Numbered from the stretch's first letter, positions 36,301 through 49,294 are shown. The stretch is DNA of 64,000 bases from Enoplolaimus lenunculus (GCA_030248215.1 JASANG010002875.1:1-64000), one strand, 5' to 3'. A program made the numbers and translations. Notes: a model not told the origin generated them from the letters alone.

Positions 36301-37505
36301 ATTTGTTTCATGTCTACTTTGTTCAGCAAAAATACCTCAAGGGTAATTACTAATCAACAGCGTTCGAATTATAACAACTCATGCAAGCAAGCAAACCTTC
36401 CTGTTTGGAGCTTTGCCATCAGTCGCCCTCATTCACAATCCGGATAATGTCAAAATATCACCGTCCGTAATTATGCAGGGAAGAAACTAAATTATCGATA
36501 AATCATATTTGTTATGAAATTATCGATTAACCCCTCAATTAACGCAAACAGTTGTCGTTAAGATGAAAATCTCTGCCAGCAATCTCTTGCCGTTATCGAA
36601 ATTTGCTTTAGGTTATCAGTAGGGAATTGTAATGGCCGTACTGTGAATTGAAAACAAATCAATGCTGAACAGTTACACTTAGTTATTGACGGAACTATGA
36701 GAAATTTGTAAATCGGATATATTCGAAAAGAGCTTATATTGATACGAAAACTCAATGGTGGGTGTGTAACAAAATTTGTCGAAGTAAAACTAAACACGCA
36801 TTTTACCGACAACTTATTGGTAAACCGCAGTAGTAAGTCATTTTTTGGCAGGTTTTCTAAAAAGCCCCCAACTGTATTAATCGGTAATGAAAATTATTTC
36901 AAATTCCGGTTCCTATTTCTGTTCTGATTCCTGCAGAGAAATTCAACTCATGTTCCTGTTCCGGCGAAATTTAGCTCCTGTCGGAACCCGTATATATTTA
37001 CAATAATATAATGCTGAAGCATTCCGGAAAATCCCAGATGCCGTTATGAAACAAACATGGATCATAATTCCATCTTCTTGTGCAAATGGTTACAGTTGTT
37101 GATTTTTCGTTTACAGTCAACTCCTGAATTTAGGTTTCTGGTTTGTTTCTGCACACAATCGGCATTTTTAGCTACGGTCACGCAATGGCGTATAGCCAGA
37201 ATTTTTTCAATTGATTATCTGAATAGTATTGTTGCAAGCGAATACAGTGATCGAGAAATATTTTTTACCTTTAACATCACCAACGTATTAAAAATTCTTT
37301 TATAATGCCGATTTGGAATGCAAGCGACGATATTTTGTGCTAAATATAGTCAATTTAAACCGATGAGTTATATATTGCGCAATCACAGTTGAAATATTTT
37401 GTCGATTTTTTAGCTTTTAGTTTAGTCTCTTTTTATTGCTTAAGTTTTAACGAAAAATTGACTGCAAAAAATATAAACGCGAATCGTCAACAAAAACACT
37501 AAAGC

Positions 37506-38423
37506 ATGATCCATGTTACAAATGTGTTCGTTCTGGCTGTGATCCTGGTTGCGCTCATAAGCGACGCTTATGCTTCGGTTTTCTTTATGCCAGGTAATTT
37601 GTTGATCATTTACCAATTAAATTGTAGCGCACGTAAACGGTTAGTGGCGGAATCTTATTCTGTGTGACTACAATAGAGTGTAAGCGTAAACTTTATACTA
37701 ATGTTTTGCTTTAGGCTTAGGCTAATGTACAAGACCATTCGTGGCTTAGATTTAACCTTAGTAATATGCTTTAACTCATTTCAAATAAATGTTTTAATAT
37801 TTTGTTACCGATATAGGAAAGGCTGCAAACCATAGAGCCTCAAAAAACTAAATTTTTCAAAACTAAAATTTAGAGTTAGAATGTTTTATTAGTTATGAGC
37901 CACCCAAATATAATACAATCTTTAAAATCGAATGATTTTTGGGCAAACCATGGATCTGCGAGTGGGGGCCAGCTGAATACATCCAAATTTTTATAGCGTT
38001 GAATTATACATATATTTATATGTGGCGTTTTTTTGACATAATTCCTTCGTTTTTATCTACTTTTAAGATATTTCTGTTTCAGTCCACGAAAAGAAGCTTT
38101 CGCACGCTTTTCCGTCTGTCAAACGCGATAGCTATAACAGGGAACCACCGGTTATCGTTGACGAATCACAATTCGACAATCTACAACAATTCGCGTCTGT
38201 TGGCCGTTTGAAATTAACACAGGAAAGTTGTGCAAAAGGAATGAAAGCAATTGGTGATTTGGTTGCATTCTATGATTCGCTTGATGATCTCAACGTTGAT
38301 GATAAGCTAGTTTTAACACGTCGTCTTGTTGACGCAAATCGCGCTTTAATCTATCAGTGCCGCATTTTAACGCCAACGTCATCGTTACGTTATGCTGAAA
38401 ATTTGGATTATTTTAAAAAATGA
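37506..38423 (+). CDS. Small secreted protein, two exons, 142 aa
   Basis: Exon 1 (37506-37593) starts MIHVTNVFVLAVILVALI and ends after ATGCCAG at a GTAATT donor. Exon 2 (38083-38423) begins after TTTCTGTTTCAG and joins in phase 1 (G+TC, Val). The product has a clear signal peptide (about residues 1-23, cut likely after DAYA), a mature start SVFFMPVHEKK, a KR pair (SVKRDSYN, about residue 41), and two cysteines (ESCAKG, YQCRIL) in an acidic, probably helical C-terminal part ending FKK. Signal peptide plus dibasic site suggest a processed secreted peptide, but I do not recognise the family. A TATA-like ATATAAAC sits at about 37471, and AATAAA lies about 100 bp after the stop (38523). The first exon has a paralogue at 49195. 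Confidence 0.8.
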
Positions 38424-38428
38424 TGATT

Positions 38429-40904
38429 TTTTGGCTTAGTTTACTAGGGAATTGTCTATTTTTAGGCAAAGGTCATTGTAAAATTCGGTACTTAGCTTTT
38501 CCACCAAAATGCTATTGAATACAATAAATTCATTGGTAGTTAATGTCCGGTTAAAAAAATAACACACGTAAATGATGAAATTTGTTGCTATAGCCTTTGA
38601 CCTGGCAAATTGAGACCTGGGTTTTCGTCGTTTAAGTCCAGCTAGCGTGGGTTTTTGCCCTCCGGTCAGTAATTTTTTCTGTTCATTATTGCACTTTAAA
38701 AAAGTCGGCTAGGAACTACTGAAAACAACCTCTTAGTGTCTGGTTAAAATTTCAAACTTAAATGCACCAATTTGTTTTAGGCTTAACCTTATCTTGTAAG
38801 ATTTCGTTTAATAGGCTTAAACGTAAGCTTAAGAAAACAATGAACAGTATTTAGGTGACGCTTGTAATATATCAAATATAGTAAAGAAGTATATACGTAG
38901 AATACTATTGGTACAGGTTCCCAATAAAAACATCGAACCCAAAAGCTCAAATGATCAGTTGAGATTCTCGTTAAGTGTTTGAGATTCCTACCATAAACAT
39001 GACATTAAATGTTTATGGCCAAAATTATACAGTGTCCTCGCCGCGGGGGCAATATTGACACTACACAGTGGATTATTTGCTGTTTCAAAGTGAAGTAGAC
39101 TTAAATGCATTAAAGTTTATAATAGCGTATTATTCAAAAATAATCAGTAAAACGCTTGTATGAATTCATGATAAAATATGCCTGCTAAATTGATTGTTAA
39201 ACTCGAAAACAGATTAGAATGAGTTTGGTGTCAGTTTAGCTTAATATCAGGGTAACAGAGCGCAGTCATTGATATTGCATTCATTACTTTCTAAAGAGCA
39301 CAGTGGAAACGCCCTCAAATGTTAAAAATTTCGTTAAAATCTAGTCGTAAGCTAAAGATAACGTTCTTCTGCGGACTGCAGTAAAATATGTTAGACTAAT
39401 TTTTTAAATAGGCTTAAGCTTAGGTATAAGCTCATTCTTAGGAATAAACTCATACTACGCTTAAACTTAGGCTTAGGCTTAGGAATATACCTATAATACT
39501 GTTCCGCCCCTGTTCTTTACATTAGCCCGATCTGTTTTGCAACTTTATGACATGCATTTAAATGAAGTGCGGTCAGTAATATTTTTTACGCTCCTTGCAG
39601 GTGTAAAAACTTTCAGTAGCTTAACGTTAACACCTAACGATATTCTGCCACTTTTAGCGGAATTAATCAAGCAATATCAACTTACAATTATTAGTCGTTT
39701 TCCATAATTTTACTAGGGATAAGCCCAACAGCAATTTAGAATTTCTTTCCGCAATTTGTTTATGCTGCCATATTTCACATGTAACACATATTGGTCGAAA
39801 AATTATTTGTGACCCCATATCTGGCTAACAATTTGCAAGTTTTTGTATCTAAGCTTGGCAGCTGTTTACTTGCACGGTTTAGAGCAAGAACCGGCAGATG
39901 CAACAGTTTCTCAGAAATTTTGACGTAGTGAACGTCAAAGGCATGGTTCAATTCCTAAATACCATGTTTGCAGCGAATGAGTGTTCGAAATAGTCTGTGC
40001 GATAAAAGAACTGAAATAAAAGTCAATTCAATGTACACCACTTACACCACTTCATAGCATTGTTCAATTCCTTAAAACACGCTATTGTCTTTTAATGCGT
40101 GTTACAAAATTGAAACTTTAGTCAATCCTTAAAACGCGTTGAATGAATTTTATTGACTAAAAATTTTGTTCAATTCCAATGCCACTAGCATTTTACATGT
40201 CTAAATTTTGAATTTTTCTATAATTTAATTTCTGTTGTAACTGATGCACTAGTTTTTGAAAAAATACGTATCTAAAACATGTCTCAAGAACCATGATTCA
40301 CAACGGAGATGTATTTGTGAAAGGAATATCCGCGAGCGATGCGTGTGAATAATATTGGTGAGTCGATACTTTCAATAGCAACGCGAGTTTCATATATACT
40401 TAATTGTCGATAACTGTGTTATGCACAAGTTAAATCTTTAATTTTGAACGCTACAAAAACAATGTTAATCAAATTTAAATTCATATCCGAAAGGATATAC
40501 GTTTGAATATCATAAATGGTATCAATAGCAGTTGTTGCTTACATATTGCTGTCAGTGGCTACACCATGTTACTTCAGTGTCATAAATATAATGATCTGGT
40601 TCTCCGTTTGCACATGAGTCAATTTTTAAGTTTAATTGCTTAGATATAACCAAACATGCTAAATATCGTTTTGTTCTTAATGGCTGTAAACGGGCGGTGA
40701 AAATGCCAAAAAAAGACTGTAGGGACTAGAGTACGAATGTGGTCCTCATTTTGAGCCTCAAATTCTCAATCAATAGGAGCCCGTATTCGAATAAGGCTAC
40801 GTAAGCGGATAGGGCCCTAACCCTGATTAGAGTCCATAAATGTCAATTATCCGTAATTATATTGCATAATTGACTCCAGGACCAAATAATGATGCACTAT
40901 AAAA
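38429..40904. other. Non-coding stretch between the secreted gene and the 496-bp array
   Basis: This holds the polyadenylation signal of the secreted gene (38523), a TTAGGC foldback MITE (39361-39527), and otherwise AT-rich text without supported genes. Confidence 0.5.
39361..39527. mobile_element. Foldback MITE with TTAGGC-like core, copy 2
   Basis: The right end ACTGTTCCGCCCCTGTTC, then TTTACATTAGCCC, matches the family; the left end (TTCTGCGGACTGCAGTAAAA) is shortened. The core has CTTAGGCTTAGGCTTAGG at about 39465-39482, the best TTAGGC run in this strand sense. Confidence 0.65.
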
Positions 40905-41112
40905 ATGGTAAGTGAGATTGACTCTCTCCGACACAGGCTTTTCCTGAATACACAAACTAAGTCAAATTCGACTCCACCAGAGTCAAATTCGACTCACTGA
41001 GCGATTCAATAAATCGAATTTGACTCTGGCGGAGTCGAATTTTGACTCAGTTTGTGTCGGCAGGAAAAGCCTTTTCGTAGACAGTCAATTTGACTCACGA
41101 TTTTTTGCAGTG
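40888..41112. mobile_element. Foldback MITE (first member of the array) with GT...AG ends
   Basis: CACTATAAAAATGGTAAGTG at the left and its inverse ending ACGATTTTTTGCAGTG at the right are the ends. The arms (GATTGACTCTC...AGTCAAATTCGA) pair for about 90 bp around a loop near 41001-41020. Just inside the outermost 14-15 bases the element reads GTAAGTGAG; at the other end it reads TTTTTTGCAG. Excising the part between them would look like an intron. Only this first member keeps the original left end; later members start at ATGGTGAGTG. Confidence 0.7.
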
Positions 41113-44100
41113 TGAGTTCAAAACTTTAAAGCATACTGAAGTTTTGAAAGTACTATCCTAAGTATAACTTAACATTATCGCTCAAGCTTTTGATACCCGA
41201 CAAATAAACGTTTAGTTCAACACATATTTGCAATACTGCAGTGAAATAATTTTGTTTTGTAATGAAATTTAAATTGAGATTAACTGCAGTAACTTGAAAA
41301 TATTATGAATTTAAGAAACTGAATCAGAGTAGATTTTGGTTTCGTTTTAGGCTAAACAATTGACACGCAAAAGCAATGAAGATTAATCTAACACTTCTCT
41401 ATGGTGAGTGAGATTGACTCTCTCCGAAACAGGCTTTTCCTGAATACACAAACTAAGTCAAATTCGACTCCACCAGAGTCAAATTCGACTCACTGAGCGA
41501 TTCAATAAATCGAATTTGACTCTGGCGGAGTCGAATTTTGACTCAGTTTGTGTCGTCAGAAAAAGCCTTTTCGTAGACAGTCAATTTTACTCACGATTTT
41601 TTGCAGTGTGAGTTCAAAACTTTAAAGCATACTGAAGTTTTGAAAGTACTATCCTAAGTATAACTTAACATTATCGCTCAAGCTTTTGATACCCGACAAA
41701 TAAACGTTTAGTTCAACACATATTTGCAATACTGCAGTGAAATAATTTTGTTTTGTAATGAAATTTAAATTGAGATTAACTGCAGTAACTTGAAAATTTT
41801 ATGAATTTAAGAAACTGAATCAGAGTAGATTTTGGTTTCGTTTTAGGCTAAACAGTTGACACGCAAAAGCAATGAAGATTAATCTAACACTTCTCTATGG
41901 TGAGTGAGATTGACTCTCTCCGAAACAGGCTTTTCCTGAATACACAAACTAAGTCAAATTCGACTCCACCAGAGTCAAATTCGACTCACTGAGCGATTCA
42001 ATAAATCGAATTTGACTCTGGCGGAGTCGAATTTTGACTCAGTTTGTGTCGTCAGGAAAAGCCTTTTCGTAGACAGTCAATTTGACTCACGATTTTTTGC
42101 AGTGTGAGTTCAAAACTTTAAAGCATACTGAAGTTTTGAAAGTACTATCCTAAGTATAACATAACATTATCGCTCAAGCTTTTGATACCCGACCAATAAA
42201 CGTTTAGTTCAACACATATTTGCAATACTGCAGTGAAATAATTTTCTTTTGTAATGAAATTTAAATTGAGATTAACTGCAGTAACTTGAAAATATTATGA
42301 ATTTAAGAAACTGAATCAGAGTAGATTTTGGTTTCGTTTCAGGCTAAACAATTGACACGCAAAAGCAATGAAGATTAATCTAACACTTCTCAATGGTGAG
42401 TGAGATTGACTCTCTCCGAAACAGGCTTTTCCTGAATACACAAACTAAGTCAAATTCGACTCCACCAGAGTCAAATTCGACTCACTGAGCGATTCAATAA
42501 ATCGAATTTGACTCTGGCGGAGTCGAATTTTGACTCAGTTTGTGTCGTCAGGAAAAGCCTTTTCGTAGACAGTCAATTTGACTCACGATTTTTTGCAGTG
42601 TGAGTTCAAAACTTTAAAGCATACTGAAGTTTTGAAAGTACTATCCTAAGTATAACTTAACATTATCGCTCAAGCTTTTGATACCCGACAAATAAACGTT
42701 TAGTTCAACACATATTTGCAATACTGCAGTGAAATAATTTTGTTTTGTAATGAAATTTAAATTGAGATTAACTGCAGTAACTTGAAAATATTATGAATTT
42801 AAGAAACTGAATCAGAGTAGATTTTGGTTTCGTTTCAGGCTAAACAATTGACACGCAAAAGCAATGAAGATTAATCAAACACTTCTCTATGGTGAGTGAG
42901 ATTGACTCTCTCCGAAACAGGCATTTCCTGAATACACAAACTAAGTCAAATTCGACTCCACCAGAGTCAAATTCGACTCACTGAGCGATTCAATAAATCG
43001 AATTTGACTCTGGCGGAGTCGAATTTTGACTCAGTTTGTGTCATCAGGAAAAGCCTTTTCGTAGACAGTCAATTTGACTCACGATTTTTTGCAGTGTGAG
43101 TTCAAAACTTTAAACCATACTGAAGTTTTGAAAGTACTATCCTAAGTATAACATAACATTATCGCTCAAGCTTTTGATACCCGACCAATAAACGTTTAGT
43201 TCAACACATATTTGCAATACTGCAGTGAAATAATTTTCTTTTGTAATGAAATTTAAATTGAGATTAACTGCAGTAACTTGAAAATATTATGAATTTAAGA
43301 AACTGAATCAGAGTAGATTTTGGTTTCGTTTCAGGCTAAACAATTGACACGCAAAAGCAATGAAGATTAATCTAACACTTCTCTATGGTGAGTGAGATTG
43401 ACTCTCTCCGAAACAGGCTTTTCCTGAATACACAAACTAAGTCAAATTCGACTCCACCAGAGTCAAATTCGACTCACTGAGCGATTCAATAAATCGAATT
43501 TGACTCTGGCGGAGTCGAATTTTGACTCAGTTTGTGTCGTCAGGAAAAGCCTTTTCGTAGACAGTCAATTTGACTCACGATTTTTTGCAGTGTGAGTTCA
43601 AAACTTTAAAGCATACTGAAGTTTTGAAAGTACTATCCTAAGTATAACTTAACATTATCGCTCAAGCTTTTGATACCCGACAAATAAACGTTTAGTTCAA
43701 CACATATCTGCAATACTGCAGTGAAATAATTTTGTTTTGTAATGAAATTTAAATTGAGATTAACTGCAGTAACTTGAAAATATTATGAATTTAAGATACT
43801 GAATCAGAGTAGATTTTGGTTTCGTTTTAGGCTAAACAATTGACACGCAAAAGCAATGAAGATTAATCTAACAATTCTCTATGGTGAGTGAGATTGACTC
43901 TCTCCGAAGCAGGCTTTTTTGAATACACAAACTAGTAAATCGACTCCACGAGTCAAATTCGACTCACTGAGCGATTCATAAATCGATTTGACTCTGGCGG
44001 AGTCGAATTTTGACTCGTTGTGTCTCTCAGAAAAGCCTTTTCGTAGACAGTCAATTTGACTGCAATTTTTTGCAGTGTGAGTTCAAACTTTAAAGCATAC

Positions 44101-47100
44101 TGAAGTTTTAAAGTCTATCCTAAAAACATACATTATCGCTCAAGCTTTTGATACCCGACAAATAAACGTTTAGTTCAACACATATTTGCAATACTGCAGT
44201 GAAATAATTTTGTTTTGTAATGAAATTTAAATTGAGATTAACTGCAGTAACTTGAAAATATTATGAATTTAAGAACCTGAATCAGAGTAGATTTTGGTTT
44301 CGTTTCAGGCTAAACAATTGACACGCAAAAGCAATGAAGATTAATCTAACACTTCTCTATGGTGAGTGAGATTGACTCTCTCCGAAACAGACTTTTCCTG
44401 AATACACAAACTAAGTCAAATTCGACTCCACCAGAGTCAAATTCGACTCACTGAGCGATTCAATAAATCGAATTTGACTCTGGCGGAGTCGAATTTTGAC
44501 TCAGTTTGTGTCGTCAGGAAAAGCCTTTTCGTAGACAGTCAATTTGACTCACGATTTTTTGCAGTGTGAGTTCAAAACTTTAAAGCATACTGAAGTTTTG
44601 AAAGTACTATCCTAAGTATAACTTAACATTATCGCTCAAGCTTTTGATACCCGACAAATAAACGTTTAGTTCAACACATATTTGCAATACTGCAGTGAAA
44701 TAATTTTGTTTTGTAATGAAATTTAAATTGAGATTAACTGCAGTAACTTGAAAATTTTATGAATTTAAGAAACTGAATCAGAGTAGATTTTGGTTTCGTT
44801 TTAGGCTAAACAATTGACACGCAAAAGCAATGAAGATTAATCTAACACTTCTCTATGGTGAGTGAGATTGACTCTCTCCGAAACAGGCTTTTCCTGAATA
44901 CACAAACTAAGTCAAATTCGACTCCACCAGAGTCAAATTCGACTCACTGAGCGATTCAATAAATTGAATTTGACTCTGGCGGAGTCGAATTTTGACTCAG
45001 TTTTGTCGTCAGGAAAAGCCTTTTCGTAGACAGTCAATTTGACTCACGATTTTTTGCAGTGTGAGTTCAAAACTTTAAAGCATACTGAAGTTTTGAAAGT
45101 ACTATCCTAAGTATAACATAACATTATCGCTCAAGCTTTTGATACCCGACCAATAAACGTTTAGTTCAACACATATTTGCAATACTGCAGTGAAATAATT
45201 TTCTTTTGTAATGAAATTTAAATTGAGATTAGCTGCAGTAACTTGAAAATATTATGAATTTAAGAAACTGAATCAGAGTAGATTTTGGTTTCGTTTCAGG
45301 CTAAACAATTGACACGCAAAAGCAATGAAGATTAATCTAACACTTCTCTATGGTGAGTGAGATTGACTCTCTCCGAAACAGGCTTTTTCTGAATACACAA
45401 ACTAAGTCAAATTCGACTCCACCAGAGTCAAATTCGACTCACTGAGCGATTCAATAAATCGAATTTGACTCTGGCGGAGTCGAATTTTGACTCAGTTTGT
45501 GTCGTCAGGAAAAGCCTTTTCGTAGACAGTCAATTTGACTCACGATTTTTTGCAGTGTGAGTTCAAAACTTTAAAGCATACTGAAGTTTTGAAAGTACTA
45601 TCCTAAGTATAACATAACATTATCGCTCAAGCTTTTGATACCCGACAAATAAACGTTTAGTTCAACACATATTTGCAATACTGCAGTGAAATAATTTTGT
45701 TTTGTAATGAAATTTAAATTGAGATTAACTGCAGTAACTTGAAAATATTATGAATTTAAGAAACTGAATCAGAGTAGATTTTGGTTTCGTTTCAGGCTAA
45801 ACAATTGACACGCAAAAGCAATGAAGATTAATCTAACACTTCTCTATGGTGAGTGAGATTGACTCTCTCCGAAACAGGCTTTTTCTGAATACACAAACTA
45901 AGTCAAATTCGACTCCACCAGAGTCAAATTCGACTCACTGAGCGATTCAATAAATCGAATTTGACTCTGGCGGAGTCGAATTTTGACTCAGGTTGTGTCG
46001 TCATTAAAAGCCTTTTCGTAGACAGTCAATTTGACTCACGATTTTTTGCAGTGTGAGTTCAAAACTTTAAAGCATACTGAAGTTTTGAAAGTACTATCCT
46101 AAGTATAACATAACATTATCGCTCAAGCTTTTGATACCCGACAAATAAACGTTTAGTTCAACACATATTTGCAATACTGCAGTGAAATAATTTTGTTTTG
46201 TAATGAAATTTAAATTGAGATTAACTGCAGTAACTTGAAAATATTATGAATTTAAGAAACTGAATCAGAGTAGATTTTGGTTTCGTTTCAAGCTAAACAA
46301 TTGACACGCAAAAGCAATGAAGATTAATCTAACACTTCTCTATGGTGAGAGAGATTGACTCTCTCCGAAACAGGCTTTTCCTGAATACACAAACTAAGTC
46401 AAATTCGACTCCACCAGAGTCAAATTCGACTCACTGAGCGATTCAATAAATCGAATTTGACTCTGGCGGAGTCGAATTGTGACTCAGTTTGTGTCGTCAG
46501 GAAAAGCCTTTTCGTAGACAGTCAATTTGGCTCACGATTTCTTGCGGTGTGAGTTCAAAACTTTAAAGCATACTGAAGTTTTGAAAGTACTATCCTAAGT
46601 ATAACATAACATTATCGCTCAAGCTTTTGATACCCGACAAATAAACGTTTAGTTCAACACATATTTGCAATACTGCAGTGAAATAATTTTGTTTTGTAAT
46701 AAAATTTAAATTGAGATTAACTGGAGTAACTTGAAAATATTATGAATTTAAGAAACTGAATCAGAGTAGATTTTGGTTTCGTTTCAGGCTAAACAATTGA
46801 CACGCAAAAGCAATGAAGATTAATCTAACACTTCTCTATGGTGAGTGAGATTGACTCTATCCGAAACAGGCTTTTCCTGAATACACAAACTAAGTCAAAT
46901 TCGACTCCACCAGAGTCAAATTCGACTCACTGAGCGATTCAATAAATCGAATTTGACTTTGGCGGAGTCGAATTTTGACTCAGTTTGTGTCGTCAGGAAA
47001 AGCCTTTTCGTAGACAGTCAATTTGACTCACGATTTTTTGCAGTTTGAGTTCAACACTTTAAAGCATACTGAAGTTTTGAAAGTACTATCCTAAGTATAA

Positions 47101-47333
47101 CATAACATTATCGCTCAAGCTTTTGATACCCGACAAATAAACGTTTAGTTCAACACATATTTGCAATACTGCAGTGAAATAATTTTGTTTTGTAATGAAA
47201 TTTAAATTGAGATTAACTGCAGTAACTTGAAAATATTATGAATTTAAGAAACTGAATCAGAGTAGATTTTGGTTTCGTTTTAGGCTAAACAATTTACACG
47301 CAAAAGCAATGAAGATTAATCTAACACTTCTCT
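40905..47333 (+). repeat. Tandem array: 13 units of 496 bp
   Basis: Units start with ATGGTGAGTGAG (first one ATGGTAAGTGAG) at 40905, 41401, 41897, 42393, 42889, 43385, 43881, 44359, 44855, 45350, 45846, 46342 and 46838. Eleven are exactly 496 bp, one is 495 and one is 478. Each has about 210 bp of foldback MITE, then about 285 bp of other text. Units 3, 5 and 9 share variants (ACCAATAAACG, TTTTCTTTTG) that alternate with the common type, a trace of dimeric duplication. Each unit ends with a pyrimidine tract and AG, an ATG frame reading MKINLTLLY, and a GTGAGT donor. Only the last unit lacks the donor, reading CTCTAA instead. Low divergence points to a recent array. Confidence 0.95.
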
Positions 47334-49194
47334 AATGCTTGTATATATTGTTAAACGAAAGAAACCTTTAATTTCATGTCATTTGTGAGCTTTTCATTTT
47401 ATACTTTTTTAAAATTTTACTAAAAGCACTTTTTTTGCCAATATTTAGAAAATTTAATTCGTCCATACTTAGACAGGCCACCGGTCACTGGTAAACTGTT
47501 TATTTTGCTGTTGATTGTTGGAGGTTGCGCTATGTTTTGTATTGCACACAGTGCGCCACTGTAACACGCTTTTACGAGAACGAACTCTTTTGCCAAAAGA
47601 CAGCAATAACGACAAAAAACAATACACAAAGTTTTAAGTTATCCAACTGTATACATGCCGTTCATTATCTCAATATATTGTCCGTTCGTTTTAGCATATG
47701 CAAATCATTATAGCTACTCTTCTTCACGACATGTTGGCGCATAATGTCAACTCGTCTAGATCATTATCTAGACAGCCACCGTTTTCAGTCGTTCTGCACC
47801 ACTGCACAAACAAAACGACATTTTAAATTCGGCGAGCGTCGAGACGCTCATTTTTAACTGGATACACGACAACGTATGGCGCCGCATGGCAACATTCGGC
47901 AGAGCACAACGAGCATAGTTGAACCCAAAGTCTCAGCGTTTAACACTAGAGCTTTGTTAAAAATATAACACTTCGAGCAGTTTGATTCAATCTGCATTTC
48001 AAGTTTCAGCGCCAATCAAATATTGTACAAGTTTCAAAGACATTCTACTTCATTCTGGTAACAATTTCTTGTTGCGGGCCTTCATAAGCTGAAGCTTACG
48101 GGCTTTTCTATAAGTTTGCAGGGAGGTTAATTTGTAGTTGCTTGTGATTTGCTCGTAGTTCACATTTTAAAAAAGTGGATTTAAACATTTTGTGGTTTGC
48201 CATTACAGCGTCCAATTTTCAGTAACTTACAGCAAGGTTAAAATGTTCTAGGGAGCCAAAAATTTTCCAGGGGGGCTGGGCCTCCACTGGCTCCCCCCTT
48301 GGCTACGGGCCCGCATACAGTTGGGTAAAATGTTGCAGATGCAAAATTATGGAATGTTAATCCACTATATTGACCGTGGAAATAACCATAGGTGTAGCCA
48401 GGATTTCAGCTCGTGAAGATATAATATCTCGCGCAAAAGTTTTGATTCGAGCAAGTGCAGCGAACATGTGTACTTTTTCACCTCTCTTCCACAGCCTGTA
48501 AAAAAGCATTTTACTCATCTTTCAGCAATTTCGTGCTCCATGTTTCTCCTTGCATGCGCTCCTGGAAGGAATATAAAATGTAACGTAATCCGAGAGTTCA
48601 CAGGCCAAATTCAAATATTCGTGAGTTTTCAAATAGCACACCTGGTACGTTCAACATCCGAATGCATTAAAGTAGATCAGTTACAGAGCGTTTTGGGATA
48701 TGTCTCCGAAACTTGACATTTTTTCCAAACATTTTTTAATTCATGTTTCCAATAAATCGCGACCACAGTTTTTCAAGTTCACCAAACCCTACACCTTCCA
48801 CGGTATATAATCTTCATAATAAACAATTTGTTAACGAGTTGAAAATTGGCATCATTCTATTAACTGACAGATGCTAAGTTTTTTGCCACTACTAATAGCG
48901 CTGTCTTCGCTATGTGACTATCGTTCGAAAACGTCAAATGTCTTTACCACCAGGGGCCCAGCATTTCGAAAACGGAAACGTGCATTTTTGAAAATTTCCA
49001 AGTGCGGATTCTGTATAGTTACCCAATGAAAAAGCGTTATATGGCGAATTGGTTCGGTTAAAGCCGATCCGATCCACACCAGCGATCCCAATTTCGCAAT
49101 GTCTTGTTTTGCATTCTATATTATGTGCAACATATAAAAATATATTGCAGGTATTAATTGTTTCAGCTGCAGTAAAAAATTATTGCTTATATTT
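47334..49194. other. Non-coding stretch with a CGGGCCCGTAGC-type fragment
   Basis: At about 48240-48312 there is a GC-rich patch (CCAGGGGGGCTGGGCC) ending GGCTACGGGCCCGC, which matches the element at 22797. Reading frames at 47420-47713 and 48468-48716 overlap on both strands or lack any signal, and are not called. Confidence 0.45.
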
Positions 49195-49294
49195 ATGGAT
49201 CATACAAGAATGAGTATTAATTTTGTTGTAGTAGTCTTGTTGATTAGCAATGTCTGCATTAATATTGTTGTTTGTTCGTTGTTTTTTATGCCAG
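49195..49294 (+). CDS. Orphan signal-peptide exon, paralogue of exon 1 at 37506
   Basis: ATG at 49195 opens a frame MDHTRMSINFVVVVLLIS that ends SLFFMP, then G and a GTAATT donor after 49294. The gene at 37506 ends its exon 1 with SVFFMP at the same phase and with the same donor text (TTTATGCCAG|GTAATT). Length (33 against 29 codons), hydrophobic core and the FFMP end all agree. I searched the next 3 kb by eye for text like LTQESCAKG or YQCRIL and found none. Either the second exon lies further away, has diverged beyond recognition, or was lost. Confidence 0.6.

Noticed and set aside
35975-36346. 123-codon plus-strand frame
   Set aside because: Its middle is the decayed TTAGGC foldback MITE; the GESFFAGTRK text is also read from the MITE at 59958.
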